Shown here: positions 1 to 9,096 of the stretch, in pieces
Layout of the letters: every line of letters begins with the position of its first letter
How positions within the stretch are numbered: the stretch's first letter is position 1
Assembly (NCBI GenBank): GCA_002682825.1
Contig: NOKP01000030.1
Location: 34,149 to 72,895 of the forward strand
Length of the DNA stretch: 38,747 bases
Source of the DNA: Neonectria sp. B-13
Taxonomy: Eukaryota; Ascomycota; Sordariomycetes; Hypocreales; Nectriaceae
Reading direction: 5' to 3'
The notes under the pieces: generated by a model
The model's database searches: none
Told to the model about the DNA's origin: nothing
What the model saw: the letters and a program-made list of their open reading frames with translations, nothing else
Position numbers and translations under genes: made by a program

Positions 1-315
1 GGTGGAATGTGGCTGTTCAGGCGAGCCGGAGTCAGAATCGGAGGCTGCTTCGGTCATTGAAGTCAGAGAGGAAACCATACCCCATCAACCAACCACGCGA
101 TCAGGGCGGCTTATCAAAAGACCCAGGATTCAATAGAGAGATTCAATTATTATTTATAAGACGAAAATTTTTGCGCATATCTATCATTTTGGTCAAGTTC
201 TGTGTAAGTAAAGTTGTTGATTTTTGGTGGTGCTTTTTTTTTTCTGCGTGGCGAAAGAGTGGGGTTGGCGAAAGAGTGGTTGTGCATGGTAGTTGACAAA
301 TGGTATGGTGCTAAA

Positions 316-781
316 TTACGAGTGGCGGCTTGAATGACGTACCACATGCAGAGCAACGAAGGAATTGAGAATGAGAAACCTGTACCGTACTGTCAGCATC
401 ATAGCAGATTTGCTTCTTGCGTTGTACATACCCAGCTGGTTGGTTGGCCTCATCGCAAGTCATTGTGTCCTGGCATGGGCCATCGCCCATATTGGCACAT
501 ATGAGCAAGTCCTTCGAGTTGAAGAAATTGCCAATGAACTCGGTGAAGGTGAGAGTGGACGGAGTAGGGGACATCTGGTCGAGCATCCACTTGGAGGTTG
601 CCACTTTGAATGCCCATTGGGCCCCGGCTGCTTCCCAGCGAAGATCGGGACGCTCGGCATCATTGATATATTCAGCGTCACATTGAACATCTTCAGGAAC
701 CACGGTGCCATTTCTCTTCTGGAGCCCAGCTGAAACTCCAGCAACGAGGCCGAAGGCCAGCAAGGTGAAGTAAGGCTTCAT
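316..781 (-). CDS. Small secreted protein, two exons (781-432, 379-316), probably 3'-truncated
   Basis: The ATG at 781 opens a clear signal peptide (MKPYFTLLAFGLVAGVSAG) followed by a KR dipeptide. Reading straight through gives 156 residues, but a better model removes a 52-bp intron (431-380): donor GTATGT, branch-like GCTGAC, acceptor TACAG, phase kept. The spliced frame then reads PAGFLILNSFVALHVV and stops at 316 (137 residues). A further GTACGT donor at 342 and a TTACACAG acceptor ending at 200 would give an alternative 147-residue end stopping at 143. Cysteines are at CDAEY, LICANM, GPCQD and MTCDE. The PAG-x-L-I-L-N-S-F-x-A-L-H segment feels like a conserved block of fungal secreted proteins that normally continue further, hence the suspicion of truncation. 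I do not know a function. Destination by signal peptide: secretory pathway. Confidence 0.6.
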
Positions 782-1836
782 GTAGGATTGAAGTTAGTAG
801 TCAATTGTTGAATGTTGTAGTGGTGTCTGGTGTATTGGTGGCTGAACTATCTCTAGTGGGCTGGGTGCGTTCTACCCTTTATAACACGATGCTCGAGCAT
901 TGAGCGGGTATCTATAGTAGAAGTTGTCAGGAATACACAATGGTCGAGCTCAGCCATAAACCAATGAAGAATCTTACTAATGACTCGAAGGATTCCAAGG
1001 CAATCTATCAGGTGCAAGGGTATGATGGCGGAAGGCGATTTCACAGTGCTATTCCGAGGGCTGAATACGAGCCCACAATGTTTTACCCACCCTGGTATGT
1101 CGTGGGGGCTGAACTGAGATGCCCGGCTTAGCCTCAAGGAGGTTGCAGCGCTTGGAACCTTCGGTTTCGGATTGGCCCTGATAGTCTGTCATGATGAATC
1201 TTGTCATCTCGACTGCACTGCGCCCAGATTGAGGGGTCCTGTCGATCCCACGCACGTATCAACACCTTACTTTGACCTTAACTTCATTCCTATCTTGACA
1301 TAGTGCAAGGACTATTCGGGTGTATGCTCGGTTGCCAGCGGGATAAGAAGTGGTTGAGGTCGGCGACCATTTACGTGACGGGGCCAATAGAGATAGTGGA
1401 TTCTTATCTAGCTTCGGGGTTTAATATACAATTTTCAACCTTGGCTCCCCGAAAGCAAGCAAAGACCGTCCTACTACGCCATGGAATACCTAGGACGGGC
1501 GTCTGAAACTCATGCAGGAACACGCCAAGGGAACGAAGGATGCGATCCTAGTTCTAGAACCAGGAATACAGGTCGACGAGTAGCCTGATCTAATCTTTTA
1601 CAGGTGGGTCTGGTAAAAGTCCCGCAGTCAATCTGGGTTGCCGAGCAAGCCGGGTGCATGAGAATCAGGTCTGTTCCGCACCACCCCCCAAACTTGGCGC
1701 TGGCACGATTGCTGTAGTAAGATGAAGAGCAATTCTCATCGGACCGAGTTGACGAAAGATTAGTGGCGATTAATGAGGATTTCGCCGCAGGGAACCTCTA
1801 TTTGCCTCCGTGCATTTTGATTACCATTTTGATATC
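782..1836. other. Intergenic, no supported gene
   Basis: About 1 kb with only short open frames on both strands and no recognisable protein similarity, RNA gene or repeat. The part next to 781 must hold the promoter of the minus-strand secreted-protein gene, but no convincing TATA box stands out. Confidence 0.5.
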
Positions 1837-1839
1837 TCA

Positions 1840-2441
1840 AGAATATACGACACCTGATTTTACTTGATTCTCATCAAGTGTGTCCTCTTCACTACCATTT
1901 GCTGCGTTCTGTGATTGCAATTTCATCGGACCCGTCGTGACCATTTCCAATCGCTCAGCCTCAATTTCCCTTACTATTATTACAACCCTCCACGTCTCAG
2001 AGCTCGAAACTCCACCGCCGACATTTTCCAATCCATCTGGAGCTCGGGATCGCAAAGCAAGAGTAACCAGCTCATCGATGCTTCCCCACGCGCCGCTGTG
2101 CCATGAATCTGGGGAAAGCACAGTAAATGCGGCGTGTAGGACAACCATCCAAACGTGAAGCAGCAGAACTGCGAAGCCCATCGGGATGCTAGTACTATTG
2201 TGAGGGCTGTATGCATACTGGAGCATGTAGAAAAATCGCCGGACCAACACATCTTCCAAGCCCGGAGGTGTGCCTCTGCAAAATACGATGCAAGGACAAG
2301 CGGGAAGAAGTCGTTGAAACGGCGAACCCCGTTGCGTGCTTCGACCGCGTCCCGTTCGGATTCCAACGTGGTTCTTTCCAAGGTAGGATAGGCCACTTGC
2401 AAGAAAACTGGCTGCGTAAAATAAGTTTCTATAGGGCACAA
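1840..2441 (-). pseudogene. C-terminal remnant of a fungal integral membrane protein, frameshifted
   Basis: Two overlapping minus-strand frames carry different parts of one protein-like sequence. From 2441 the frame MCPIETYFTQPVFLQVAYPT runs to about 2250 (FAEAHLRAW). From about 2250 the other frame continues with VRRFFYMLQYAY, the hydrophobic GFAVLLLHVWMVVLHAAF, then WGSIDELVTLALRSRAPDGL and ends at 1837-1839. The order (hydrophobic segment, then SW-x(n)-AW-x-S-x-x-E-L-V-x-L-A-L-x-S-R) is how many large fungal plasma-membrane-type hypothetical proteins end, so I read it as their last about 200 residues with a frameshift near 2250. The upstream part is absent: 2442-2691 has no continuation. 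Function unknown. An undetected intron instead of a frameshift is possible. Confidence 0.5.
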
Positions 2442-2691
2442 TGAGCAGACAGATAGCGTCTCTGTCTTCGCAGTCTTGCTGCTTATAACTGAATGTTGGA
2501 TACGCTACTGCTGTATTCGATCATAGTTTAGTCGATAGGGTGTGGAGCATGAATCTGATGATATTATTTATGCTGGTTCTCTTCTAGCCCCTCTTTTCCT
2601 CTCAGAGGGGATTTCTCTCAATCTTGCTGCCCTGACTAAGATGATGTTATCATGATATTAGAGATTTGCGTAAATCCGGCTATTTTGAGTA

Positions 2692-2733
2692 ACGTACATG
2701 ATAAGCGAGTGTTACAGACAAGCGAGCGTTACA
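2692..2733 (+). repeat. Left terminal inverted repeat of the pogo-like element, expanded
   Basis: The left end reads ACGTACATGATA, then AGCGAGTGTTACA, then GACAAGCGAGCGTTACA. The right end (reverse complement) has the first and third blocks joined directly. The middle 13 bp is a near-copy of the last 13 bp, with one C-to-T difference, so the left repeat seems to have duplicated an inner transposase-binding-like motif. Confidence 0.8.
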
Positions 2734-2789
2734 AAAATCCCTCATCCTACATCCTCTCTATTTGATCAATTGATTTACAACCACCCAGC

Positions 2790-4444
2790 ATGTCACAGTC
2801 TAATAGAGACACTAGAACCCTTCTTGCCCTTCAGGCCCTTCAAAATAATCCAAAATTAACTCTCCGACGCGCCGCAGAGATCTATGAAGTTAGTCATATG
2901 ATGCTATGGCGCCGACAGAAGGGCATTCTTTCTACGCGTAATACTATTACGAAATCACGCCGACTATCCGATCTAGAGGAACAGATTATTATTCAATTCA
3001 TTCTCGACCTAGATTCGCGAGGGTTTCCCCCCCGACTGCGTGGTGTTGAAGAAATGGCCAACCGACTGCTCGCCGACCGCAACGCACCACCCGTCGGCAA
3101 GCGCTGGGCTTCGAACTTCGTACGGCGACACCACGAGCTTAAGACGCGTTTTTTTCGTAAATACGACTATCAGAGAGCTAAATGCGAAGATCCGACTATT
3201 ATTCGCAACTGGTTTAGGCTCGTGGGGAACATAATCGCAAAGTACGGCATTCGATCAGATGATATCTGGACTTTGATGAGACTGGCTTTCTCATGGGCAT
3301 GATTGCAAGCGGAATGGTTGTCACAGGTGCAGAAAGGCGTGGACGACCGAAATCAATACAGCCTGGAAGCCGGGAATGGATTACAGTCATTCAGGCGATC
3401 AATGCAGACGGCCGAGCGATCCAGCCGTTCATTATAGGTTCAGGCGTTATAGTGGAGCGGTTGACCATGGTTCTTACGTTGGAGGGCCCGCTAACCCGAT
3501 AACGTTGCTGGGTTTTACCGACCTGCCTATTGCTCTGACCAGAGCTCACCGACTTCGTGAAACTGGCTACATGCTGGTTCGCTAGTTTATCAGCGATAGC
3601 AGAAGATTAGGAGCTACCCGTACTTTCAGTGGTGAGGCAGCTGATTGAGAGATATTGTGAGGAAAATAAGATTATTACGCTTTGTATGCCGCCTCATTCG
3701 TCTCATCTGCTTCTCGGGGAACTGCATCCGACGAAACCCGGCGAATTCTTCCGAATACCCGCTCTTTATCTCGTAGACTAGTCTACGAGATATTGGGTGC
3801 AAAGCTTCTGACTCAAGAAAGGCCGGAAAATGCGACGTAAGGTCCGATGATACTGTCTTTCCTTATAGTTCCGTCGGAAGTTTCCTCGACCCGAACAAGG
3901 AGAACTGGGTCTAAGTGTGGTCTCAAAGCTTGATTTACAGCTACGGACTCCAACGCCAGTTGAGGAGGAGGCTAGCCACCCTACCCCTTGGGTTTCAAAG
4001 ACGCCAAAGACAGTACTTGAGGCTGGATCTCAGTCTGAATACCTTGAGAGACGAATCAGAAGGCATCAAAGTAGCTCCCCAGAGTCAATTCTAGAAGCAT
4101 TGAAGTCTCTTTCTAAGGGAACAAAGGCGGTTTTACATGAGAACGCCTTACTGAGGGCTGAGGTCCAAGACCTTCGACAGGCGAATGAGATACTAAGCCG
4201 GCGGCGGAGGGCAAAAAGGACCCGTCTACAGAAAAGAGGGGTGATGACGGTAGATGAAGGAAGGCAAGCAATTGATCAGATGGATGTTGATGCGCAGGTA
4301 ATAGCCGAAACGTCGAGAAGTGGTGGTAAAGGAAGGTCGGTGCGACCGGGGGTTCGGCGGTGTAGTATATGCGGCAAGACCGGACATAATGTAAGGACCT
4401 GTCAGGTAGTGATTGAGACTTCTGGGGAAGAGTATAGTGAGTAA
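2790..4444 (+). pseudogene. Broken transposase of the pogo-like element
   Basis: The ATG at 2790 starts a psq-type HTH (LTLRRAAEIYEVSHMMLWRR) followed by a CENP-B/Tc5-like HTH (about residues 60-140, with VGKRWASNFVRRHHELKTRF). The frame breaks near 3270, where NFDETGF is expected: one base is missing and the DETGF segment continues in another frame (from about 3271, MGMIASGMVVTGAERRGRPK). The next about 200 bp is foreign. Only IITLCMPPHSSHLL (about 3670-3715) resumes the DDE domain, and the expected second-Asp block (LDGHESH in the relative at 13.8-14.6 kb) is missing. From 3917 to 4444 an intact C-terminal frame has a coiled-coil-like region (HENALLRAEVQDLRQANEIL) and a zinc knuckle CSICGKTGHNVRTC (C-x2-C-x4-H-x4-C). 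It cannot be active by itself. Confidence 0.85.
3767..3792. repeat. 26-bp perfect palindrome inside the pogo-like element
   Basis: The 12-bp arm ATCTCGTAGACT is followed directly by its reverse complement (3768-3791), and one more T/A pair extends the match on each side. It lies in a segment (3717-3916) that replaces transposase coding sequence present in the related copy. Confidence 0.8.
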
Positions 4445-4508
4445 TTTCAATTGATTAAATGGTTTGTTGTGTTTTTATAGTGATTTCTATCTTAGGGGTA
4501 ATAAAATG

Positions 4509-4537
4509 TGTAACGCTCGCTTGTCTATCATGTACGT
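4509..4537 (-). repeat. Right terminal inverted repeat of the pogo-like element
   Basis: Reverse complement is ACGTACATGATA followed by GACAAGCGAGCGTTACA. It matches the left end apart from the 13-bp extra block there. It is followed by TA at 4538-4539. Confidence 0.8.
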
Positions 4538-4689
4538 TATAGGTTAGTTATATATTACTGGGTTAATATATGTATGATTGTTTGGGCAGGGTAAGTTAGG
4601 CATAATGCATAGCTAAGAGCAGTTCTATAAGGTTAGTATGCAGTAGTATTGGTTTTTTGGGTTTAGTGCAGACTGGATAGATTAGGGTT

Positions 4690-5335
4690 ATAGAGCTAGG
4701 GATAAGCGGGAACAGGCAACATTCGATGTAGAGCGGGAGGACATGCGGCGGAAGCAGTTCGACCGATTGCACCAAGCGGACATGCGGGGCCAGTTGAAGC
4801 AGATAATGGGGTCAGCGGCCGAGTTCCAGGGATTGCAGGAGCCCGTGATACAGGCCGTGGCCCGGGGGGAGTGGCTGATTGTGCAAATCACCCTAATGTA
4901 CCAAAGGTGCACTGTATTTTGACGAAATACACACAAACTGGCCCGTGCACGCAGGAAGTCCCGTGGAGGGCAAGGAGAGCCTAAAGAACCTTCTGGAACT
5001 TCGCTTAAAGTTCCTCCAGGCACTTGAAAATCGCGACACGCTTTAACGTTCAATCTAATTCACTTCCTGATTCTTCCACAACCGAAATCCAGCTAGCCTC
5101 TTGCGAATGAGTCAGAGGGGAGTATGGGCATAAGCTGCGCGTTTGTTCACCACAACGCCAGCAAGGAGACGGTGGCAGCGCACCTACTGACCAGTGTGGT
5201 ATCAGCTTAACCTCATGAGGGAGGGACGCCAAGCCATCATCGAGAACCAGTTCTCGGCATATGTTCGGCAGTTCTTCGCCGGGCTACACTGTAAGAAGGA
5301 CTACCTGGAATAGATGGTTGGAGCGCTGAGGGGTG
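4690..5335 (+). pseudogene. Relic of a RecQ-like helicase gene (OrsD/telomere-linked-helicase type)
   Basis: At about 4720-4890 the plus strand encodes FDRLHQADMRGQLKQIMG and then FQGLQEPVIQAVARGEWLIV. This matches the stretch just before the Walker A motif of fungal RecQ-like helicases (F-x-G-x-Q-x-x-x-I-x-A-I-x-x-G). The Walker A itself is not there: the frame is lost at about 4895. After about 300 bp without similarity, 5195-5330 encodes REGRQAIIENQFSAYVRQFF, a stop, and MVGALRGVGIGLA, which may be another piece of the same protein. No start, no helicase motifs. The family assignment is from recall of the motif and should be checked. Confidence 0.5.
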
Positions 5336-5699
5336 TTGGCATAGGCTTAGCTTCAGAATAGACTGAACCTAGGCGAAATGAGAATTAATTGACAACAATT
5401 GAGAGAACCAATTGATAACTAATGTAAACTAATGTACAAACTTATATAAGATCCAATGTTAGAACCAATGGTCGTTCTATGGAGACATGTTATATCAATG
5501 GGATATCTAATGTAAATCTTTATGTACAATTAGGTTCCGTTCCATAGGCCAAAGGATGGCGCGTATATACCGTATGATTCCAAAAAAGACGTTATTAAAC
5601 ATCCCGAGCGTTCATTTATCCAACGCAGTCTCCAACAGCATCACCCAAAGAAATAACGGATATTAAGTCCTCCACTTCCCAAGCTCCCCCCTAGCTCAT
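5336..5699. other. AT-rich spacer, no gene
   Basis: No open frame of note. The sequence is AT-rich with repeated 'ccaatg' and 'aatgtaaa' words (5400-5520). The last part lies downstream of the minus-strand GPI-protein gene and would hold its 3' UTR. Confidence 0.5.
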
Positions 5700-6365
5700 T
5701 TACAGAGCAATGGCCAGTCCAGCAATGGCAACAAGGACAGCACCGCAGGCAACGCGAACGGAGGCGGCAGCGTTGTTGTTATCGCTAAACTTGCTGGCAG
5801 TGGGTTCAGCCGCGGTAGGCTCGTCGGTGACGGCAGTACTGCTCGTGTAGTCGAGGCCGCTAGACTTGCTGGCAGTAGGTTCAGCCGCGGTAGGCTCGTC
5901 GGTGACGGCAGTACTGCTCGTGTAGTCGAGGCCGCTAGAGTCGCTAGCCATGGCCTCGCCGCTGATGCAAAAGCCATCGCTATGGCAGGTCTCGCCGGCG
6001 TCGCATACGAAGGTGTCGCAGCAAACGTAGCCCTCAAGCATACAGAAGTCGCCGCAGGGTTCGTCGCTGCCGGTGCAGCCCTTGCCCGGGCCATCGCAGA
6101 TGAAGCCAGTCTCGCAGCAGCCTTCGCTGTAACAGTAGAGGCCTTGGCTGCACCAGTTGTTGCCACCACAGCACTCGCCAGTCGAGAGCATGCAGCCATC
6201 TCCACACCAAGTCATGCCGGTATCACAGCTACCAGTCAAGCCAAGGTTGAGGGCCTGGGAGCCAGCGCTAGGGAGGAGGAGTCCCTTCTGGCCGTTGAAT
6301 TTATAGGGAGAAATGGCAGTGGCGACGCCGGTAAGCGCGAAAAGGAATAAAGTTGAAGACCGCAT
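5700..6365 (-). CDS. GPI-anchored cysteine-rich secreted protein, 221 residues
   Basis: Single exon. Signal peptide MRSSTLFLFALTGVATA, then a cysteine-rich domain of about residues 45-135 with 18 cysteines. It looks like two imperfect modules, one from CDTGMTWCGDGC to GFICDGPGKGC and one from EPCGDFCMLEGYVCC to SDGFC. A Ser/Thr/Ala/Pro-rich stalk follows, built of two tandem 25-residue copies, and the C-terminus is hydrophobic (ASVRVACGAVLVAIAGLAIAL) after a NNN/AAA stretch, as expected for GPI attachment. So a cell-surface or wall protein. The module spacing resembles chitin-binding-like wall proteins, but I see no definite named domain. A TATA-like TATAAAG lies about 106 bp upstream. No breaks; likely functional. 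Its cysteine pairs CC at three places are typical of disulfide-knotted extracellular domains. Confidence 0.85.
   Translation of the reverse strand: MRSSTLFLFALTGVATAISPYKFNGQKGLLLPSAGSQALNLGLTGSCDTGMTWCGDGCMLSTGECCGGNNWCSQGLYCYSEGCCETGFICDGPGKGCTGSDEPCGDFCMLEGYVCCDTFVCDAGETCHSDGFCISGEAMASDSSGLDYTSSTAVTDEPTAAEPTASKSSGLDYTSSTAVTDEPTAAEPTASKFSDNNNAAASVRVACGAVLVAIAGLAIAL
5790..5939 (-). repeat. 75-bp tandem duplication in the stalk coding region
   Basis: Two head-to-tail copies of 75 bp (5790-5864 and 5865-5939) with only one mismatch noticed (gggttc versus aggttc). Each encodes the same 25 residues of the Ser/Thr-rich stalk, so the amino-acid sequence is duplicated exactly and the frame is kept. 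Confidence 0.9.
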
Positions 6366-6470
6366 GGTGTCTGATGTGAGGGAGGAAGAAGCAAATGGAG
6401 CTAGTCAGGGTGAAAGGTTCGGAATGTGCGAATGCTTGTATAGCGAGATCCCGAGGAGGGCTTTATTTCT

Positions 6471-6477
6471 CTTTATA
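6471..6477 (-). promoter_or_regulatory. TATA-like box of the 5700-6365 gene
   Basis: TATAAAG on the minus strand, about 106 bp upstream of the ATG at 6365, in an otherwise pyrimidine-containing leader. Position and sequence fit a fungal core promoter. Confidence 0.45.
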
Positions 6478-6540
6478 ATGACCGTCAGCCCTGTTGGGTT
6501 GATCAGCTGGGCATTGTGGAATGTGAAAAACTTGCATTAA

Positions 6541-7814
6541 CGCCACCATTACACTGGTGGCTGCGAATACGGGCAATCACTGACAGCCTAGTTAGGGATA
6601 TAGTAAGATTCTCTTGAATTATAGTTCAGGCATAATAGCTTACTGAGAAATACACTTAATGTAGCTCCTGCTCTGATGGATCTAGAACAGTCTTCCTCCT
6701 AGTGCTAATAAATTGTCGTAGTATTATTGGTAGAGAGTTCTCTTATACAAGCCACTTAGGCTAGATGCGGTCAAGCATAGCAGACTGCCTCAGCACTGCT
6801 TCCAGCCCGACTTTGCTATGGGCTTTCCCATCTTGTACTGTGTACGCCTTCGACAAGGGCTGCCAGGATGTGTGCGTCGATAACGAATCGTTCCTGCTCG
6901 ACTGCGTCAAGTTCTCCCTCCATTGTTTGAGAGAGGCTTCGCCCGTCCTGGAGCGCGATTAAATTTCGGTTCCTAACGTCTGGATGCTCCCACCTACTCA
7001 GACAGTGTCACATGGGTTCGCGATTGCGTTAGGCCACGATCGTGGGCACACAGTTCTTTCGAGGAATCATCCACGTGATGTGCCCGGTGGGTCCATTAGG
7101 GTGGTACATGAATTTGCAGAGGAGAATTAGCCGTTATATGTTGGGCTTTACCAGACTGAGACTGTAGATTAGCTGAACGCTTGATACATGGAGGAAGTTG
7201 GTAGCTTTGTGACAAAGTCCGGTGGTTTCCAGAAATTCACACCGTTATTAGACGGTATTCAAGGCAGGAAATGCTCCTTACCAGGATTCACGGCGAGCTC
7301 CGTGATTCCATGTAAGACTAGTTCTCTACCAGCTGCTAAAGGCTCTCCAGACTGACAGAAACACGCCCTCCATCCTTCCAATGGGTACCAACCCACCAAA
7401 CAGAGGACTTTAACATTAGCGGCATCAGAAGGCCGCTGACTGTAGATGTAGACAGGAGCAGGCACTTCCATAGAACTAATTCTTATGCTCATGTTCACTA
7501 TATTATTATTGCTTATCTACATAACAGTTAAGTCCTTCCCAGCTTATATTAAGGCTCTTAACCAAGATCTTTGTACTACGTTCAGTTTTGGGTTTTTCTC
7601 GTGGACCACTGTTATCCCTTCAGCCGTGTTTTCATATTTTATTCTGCTTGCACCTTCGATGAGGGCTGCAAAGGTGTAAGCACTGGTTTCAACGAGGAGC
7701 AAATAGTACGGCACTTGCCGGTTCTGGAACGTTTCTATCGCTGTGGCGTACGATCGAATAAACCTCGCCGCGCTTCCCGCGGCTTAGAAGACGTCAGCCA
7801 CTATTAGAACTATG
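6541..7814. other. No gene recognised; two weakly similar short stretches
   Basis: Only short frames. The segment around 6845-6960 and that around 7640-7735 share 'gccttcga-aagggctgcc' / 'accttcgatgagggctgc' and a later 'cccgtcctggagcg' / 'ccggttctggaacg', about 90-100 bases downstream in each. They may be two decayed copies of one sequence. A small inverted repeat, GCCACCA / TGGTGGC, sits at 6542-6561. Confidence 0.35.
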
Positions 7815-7957
7815 CCTTCCCTTCCATTCCTGCCTACCTGCCTACTCTCTGCCTAGCCTATGCAATTAACCCCCCCCCCCTTCTTCCCTCCTAAAGGGAA
7901 GGAAGGCCGGCCGGGCCCTAGGGCCTAGCCCCAACCCGACGCTGGCCCGCTGGTTCT
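7815..7957 (+). repeat. Dispersed repeat, copy A
   Basis: Runs from ccttcccttccattcctgcc, through caattaacccccc, to gccggccgggccctagggcc and gctggcccgctggttc. It aligns along its whole length, with small indels, to the reverse complement of 24668-24806, which is the end and 3' flank of the MARVEL gene. It has no coding capacity here. Confidence 0.75.
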
Positions 7958-8125
7958 GTTAGATTGGATTATGTACACATTATCTCTAGGGTAGTTATAT
8001 GACTACCTTTGTAGTCAACAGACAGCTTGTCTAACTAGCTTAATTATTTATATAATATTATTTGCTTCCTTTCTTTCTTCCTTTCTTTCTTCCTTTCTTT
8101 CTTCCTTTCTTACTTTCTCTCTTCT

Positions 8126-8163
<38 letters not shown>

Positions 8164-8510
8164 TTTTTTCCTTTTTCCTCTTCCTTTTCTTTTCCCTTTT
8201 CTCTCTATTTCAGCCTTTGTATACCTTTCTTTTATCCCCCTCCCTTGGGCCCCGCTTTTCCCTTGATGGGCAGTATTCCTATTGGCAGTAGACTGAGCAT
8301 TAAGTGGCAGAATGAGCATTAAGTGGCAGCGCCTGCCACTTGAAGCCCGCAGCCTCACTGTTAGGTTAAATTCAAAACTATTTTAAATTAAACTCTTCAA
8401 TTCATTTTAAAATATTTACTTTGAACTATAATAGTTCAATTTAGTTTTATACACCTAGCGAACTTCAGGTAAGAGCGATCTAACTGCAAAGCCTAATTGC
8501 TATAACAAAG
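7958..8510. other. Non-coding stretch with a long pyrimidine tract and a 17-bp direct repeat
   Basis: Besides the tract listed separately, 'tgagcattaagtggcag' occurs twice in a row around 8291-8328. The rest (8380-8510) is AT-rich. No gene. Confidence 0.6.
8065..8207 (+). repeat. Polypyrimidine tract with TTCC/TTTC repeats and (CT)16
   Basis: About 143 bp of almost pure C/T on the plus strand, with a single A at 8112. It includes (CTTTCTTC)n-type repeats, a perfect (CT)16 at 8129-8160 and T-rich blocks after it. The open frame across it is a low-complexity artefact. Confidence 0.9.
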
Positions 8511-9096
8511 TTAACAGAGACCAGCAAGCATAGCAACAGCAATGCAACAGTATTTCCATCTTAACAACGTGTTAGATCGAGGGCTTCCGTTAGTTTCGGA
8601 GGTTGTCTCGCTGGATGCTGTGGTGCTAGCCACTGTTGCGGTGCTAAGAATCGCTGACGAGGGATGAGTTGAGACAGGTGCGTCCGAAAGTCCTAGCGAC
8701 TGCATTACACCAGTTAGCAGTTGTGGATACGAATGGCAAGTGTAAGCTCACAGTAGACGCTAGATTATTAGTCGAGGCCGTAGTTGGAATCTCCATAGAT
8801 GCCGTAGATGGAGTCTCCGTAGATGCTGATTGTGAGTAGCTTGTGTTCTCAAAGCAACTCCACCCACCCGCTATATCCACATATCCGCAGCGATAGGCAG
8901 GAGGACAGCACCACGTGCCTAGCAAGCAATGACGAGTTAGGTAAGTGTTGCTAGCAGTAGGGCTTGGATTGGACTGACCACAATTGGAGTCACACTTAGC
9001 TATACTCCGGCCTTGGAGTGGAGGTCCGTCCGGACCAGCCGTGGCGAGTCCCAGCATGAGAAGACCAAAGCATACAAGGAGCAAGAGGCCTGCCAT
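8511..9096 (-). CDS. GPI-anchored cysteine-rich secreted protein, two exons (9096-8752, 8699-8511), 177 residues
   Basis: The ATG at 9096 gives a signal peptide (MAGLLLLVCFGLLMLGLATAG). Reading through to 8644 loses the anchor, but a 52-bp intron (8751-8700) fits exactly: donor GTGAGC, perfect branch site TGCTAAC, acceptor ATGCAG, phase 0 (exon 1 is 115 codons). Exon 2 then ends TLLRWKYCCIAVAMLAGLC after a Ser/Thr-rich region and NGSPRSN, a good GPI signal. The cysteine domain (about residues 34-82) has the spacing C-x3-C ... C-x5-CC-x5-C ... C with TWCCPPAYRCGY, a pattern common in fungal wall proteins of unknown role. The Ser/Thr linker has short repeats (STETPSTASMEIPTTAST). Predicted cell-surface protein; function unknown. 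Confidence 0.75.

Larger units (their letters stand above)
2692..4537 (+). mobile_element. Pogo-like (Tc1/mariner superfamily) DNA transposon, complete ends, dead transposase
   Basis: The element starts ACGTACATGATA at 2692 and ends with the inverted copy at 4537. Both sides are flanked by TA (2690-2691 and 4538-4539), the expected Tc1/mariner target duplication. The terminal repeat is 29 bp on the right; the left one contains the same sequence interrupted by an extra 13-bp near-copy. Length is 1846 bp, normal for fungal pogo/Fot-type elements. Inside are a helix-turn-helix N-terminus, a damaged DDE region and a C-terminal zinc knuckle. Two internal segments (about 3445-3640 and 3717-3916) do not match the related copy at 13.8-14.6 kb, so the catalytic core has been replaced or scrambled. 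Confidence 0.85.

Noticed and set aside
365..744. Frames on the plus strand and the second minus frame across the first gene
   Set aside because: They overlap a signal-peptide-bearing minus-strand gene with a consistent intron; no similarity of their own.
8062..8322. 86-residue frame rich in Phe, Leu, Ser and Pro
   Set aside because: It is the translation of a pyrimidine microsatellite tract; the opposite strand gives a matching Arg/Glu artefact.
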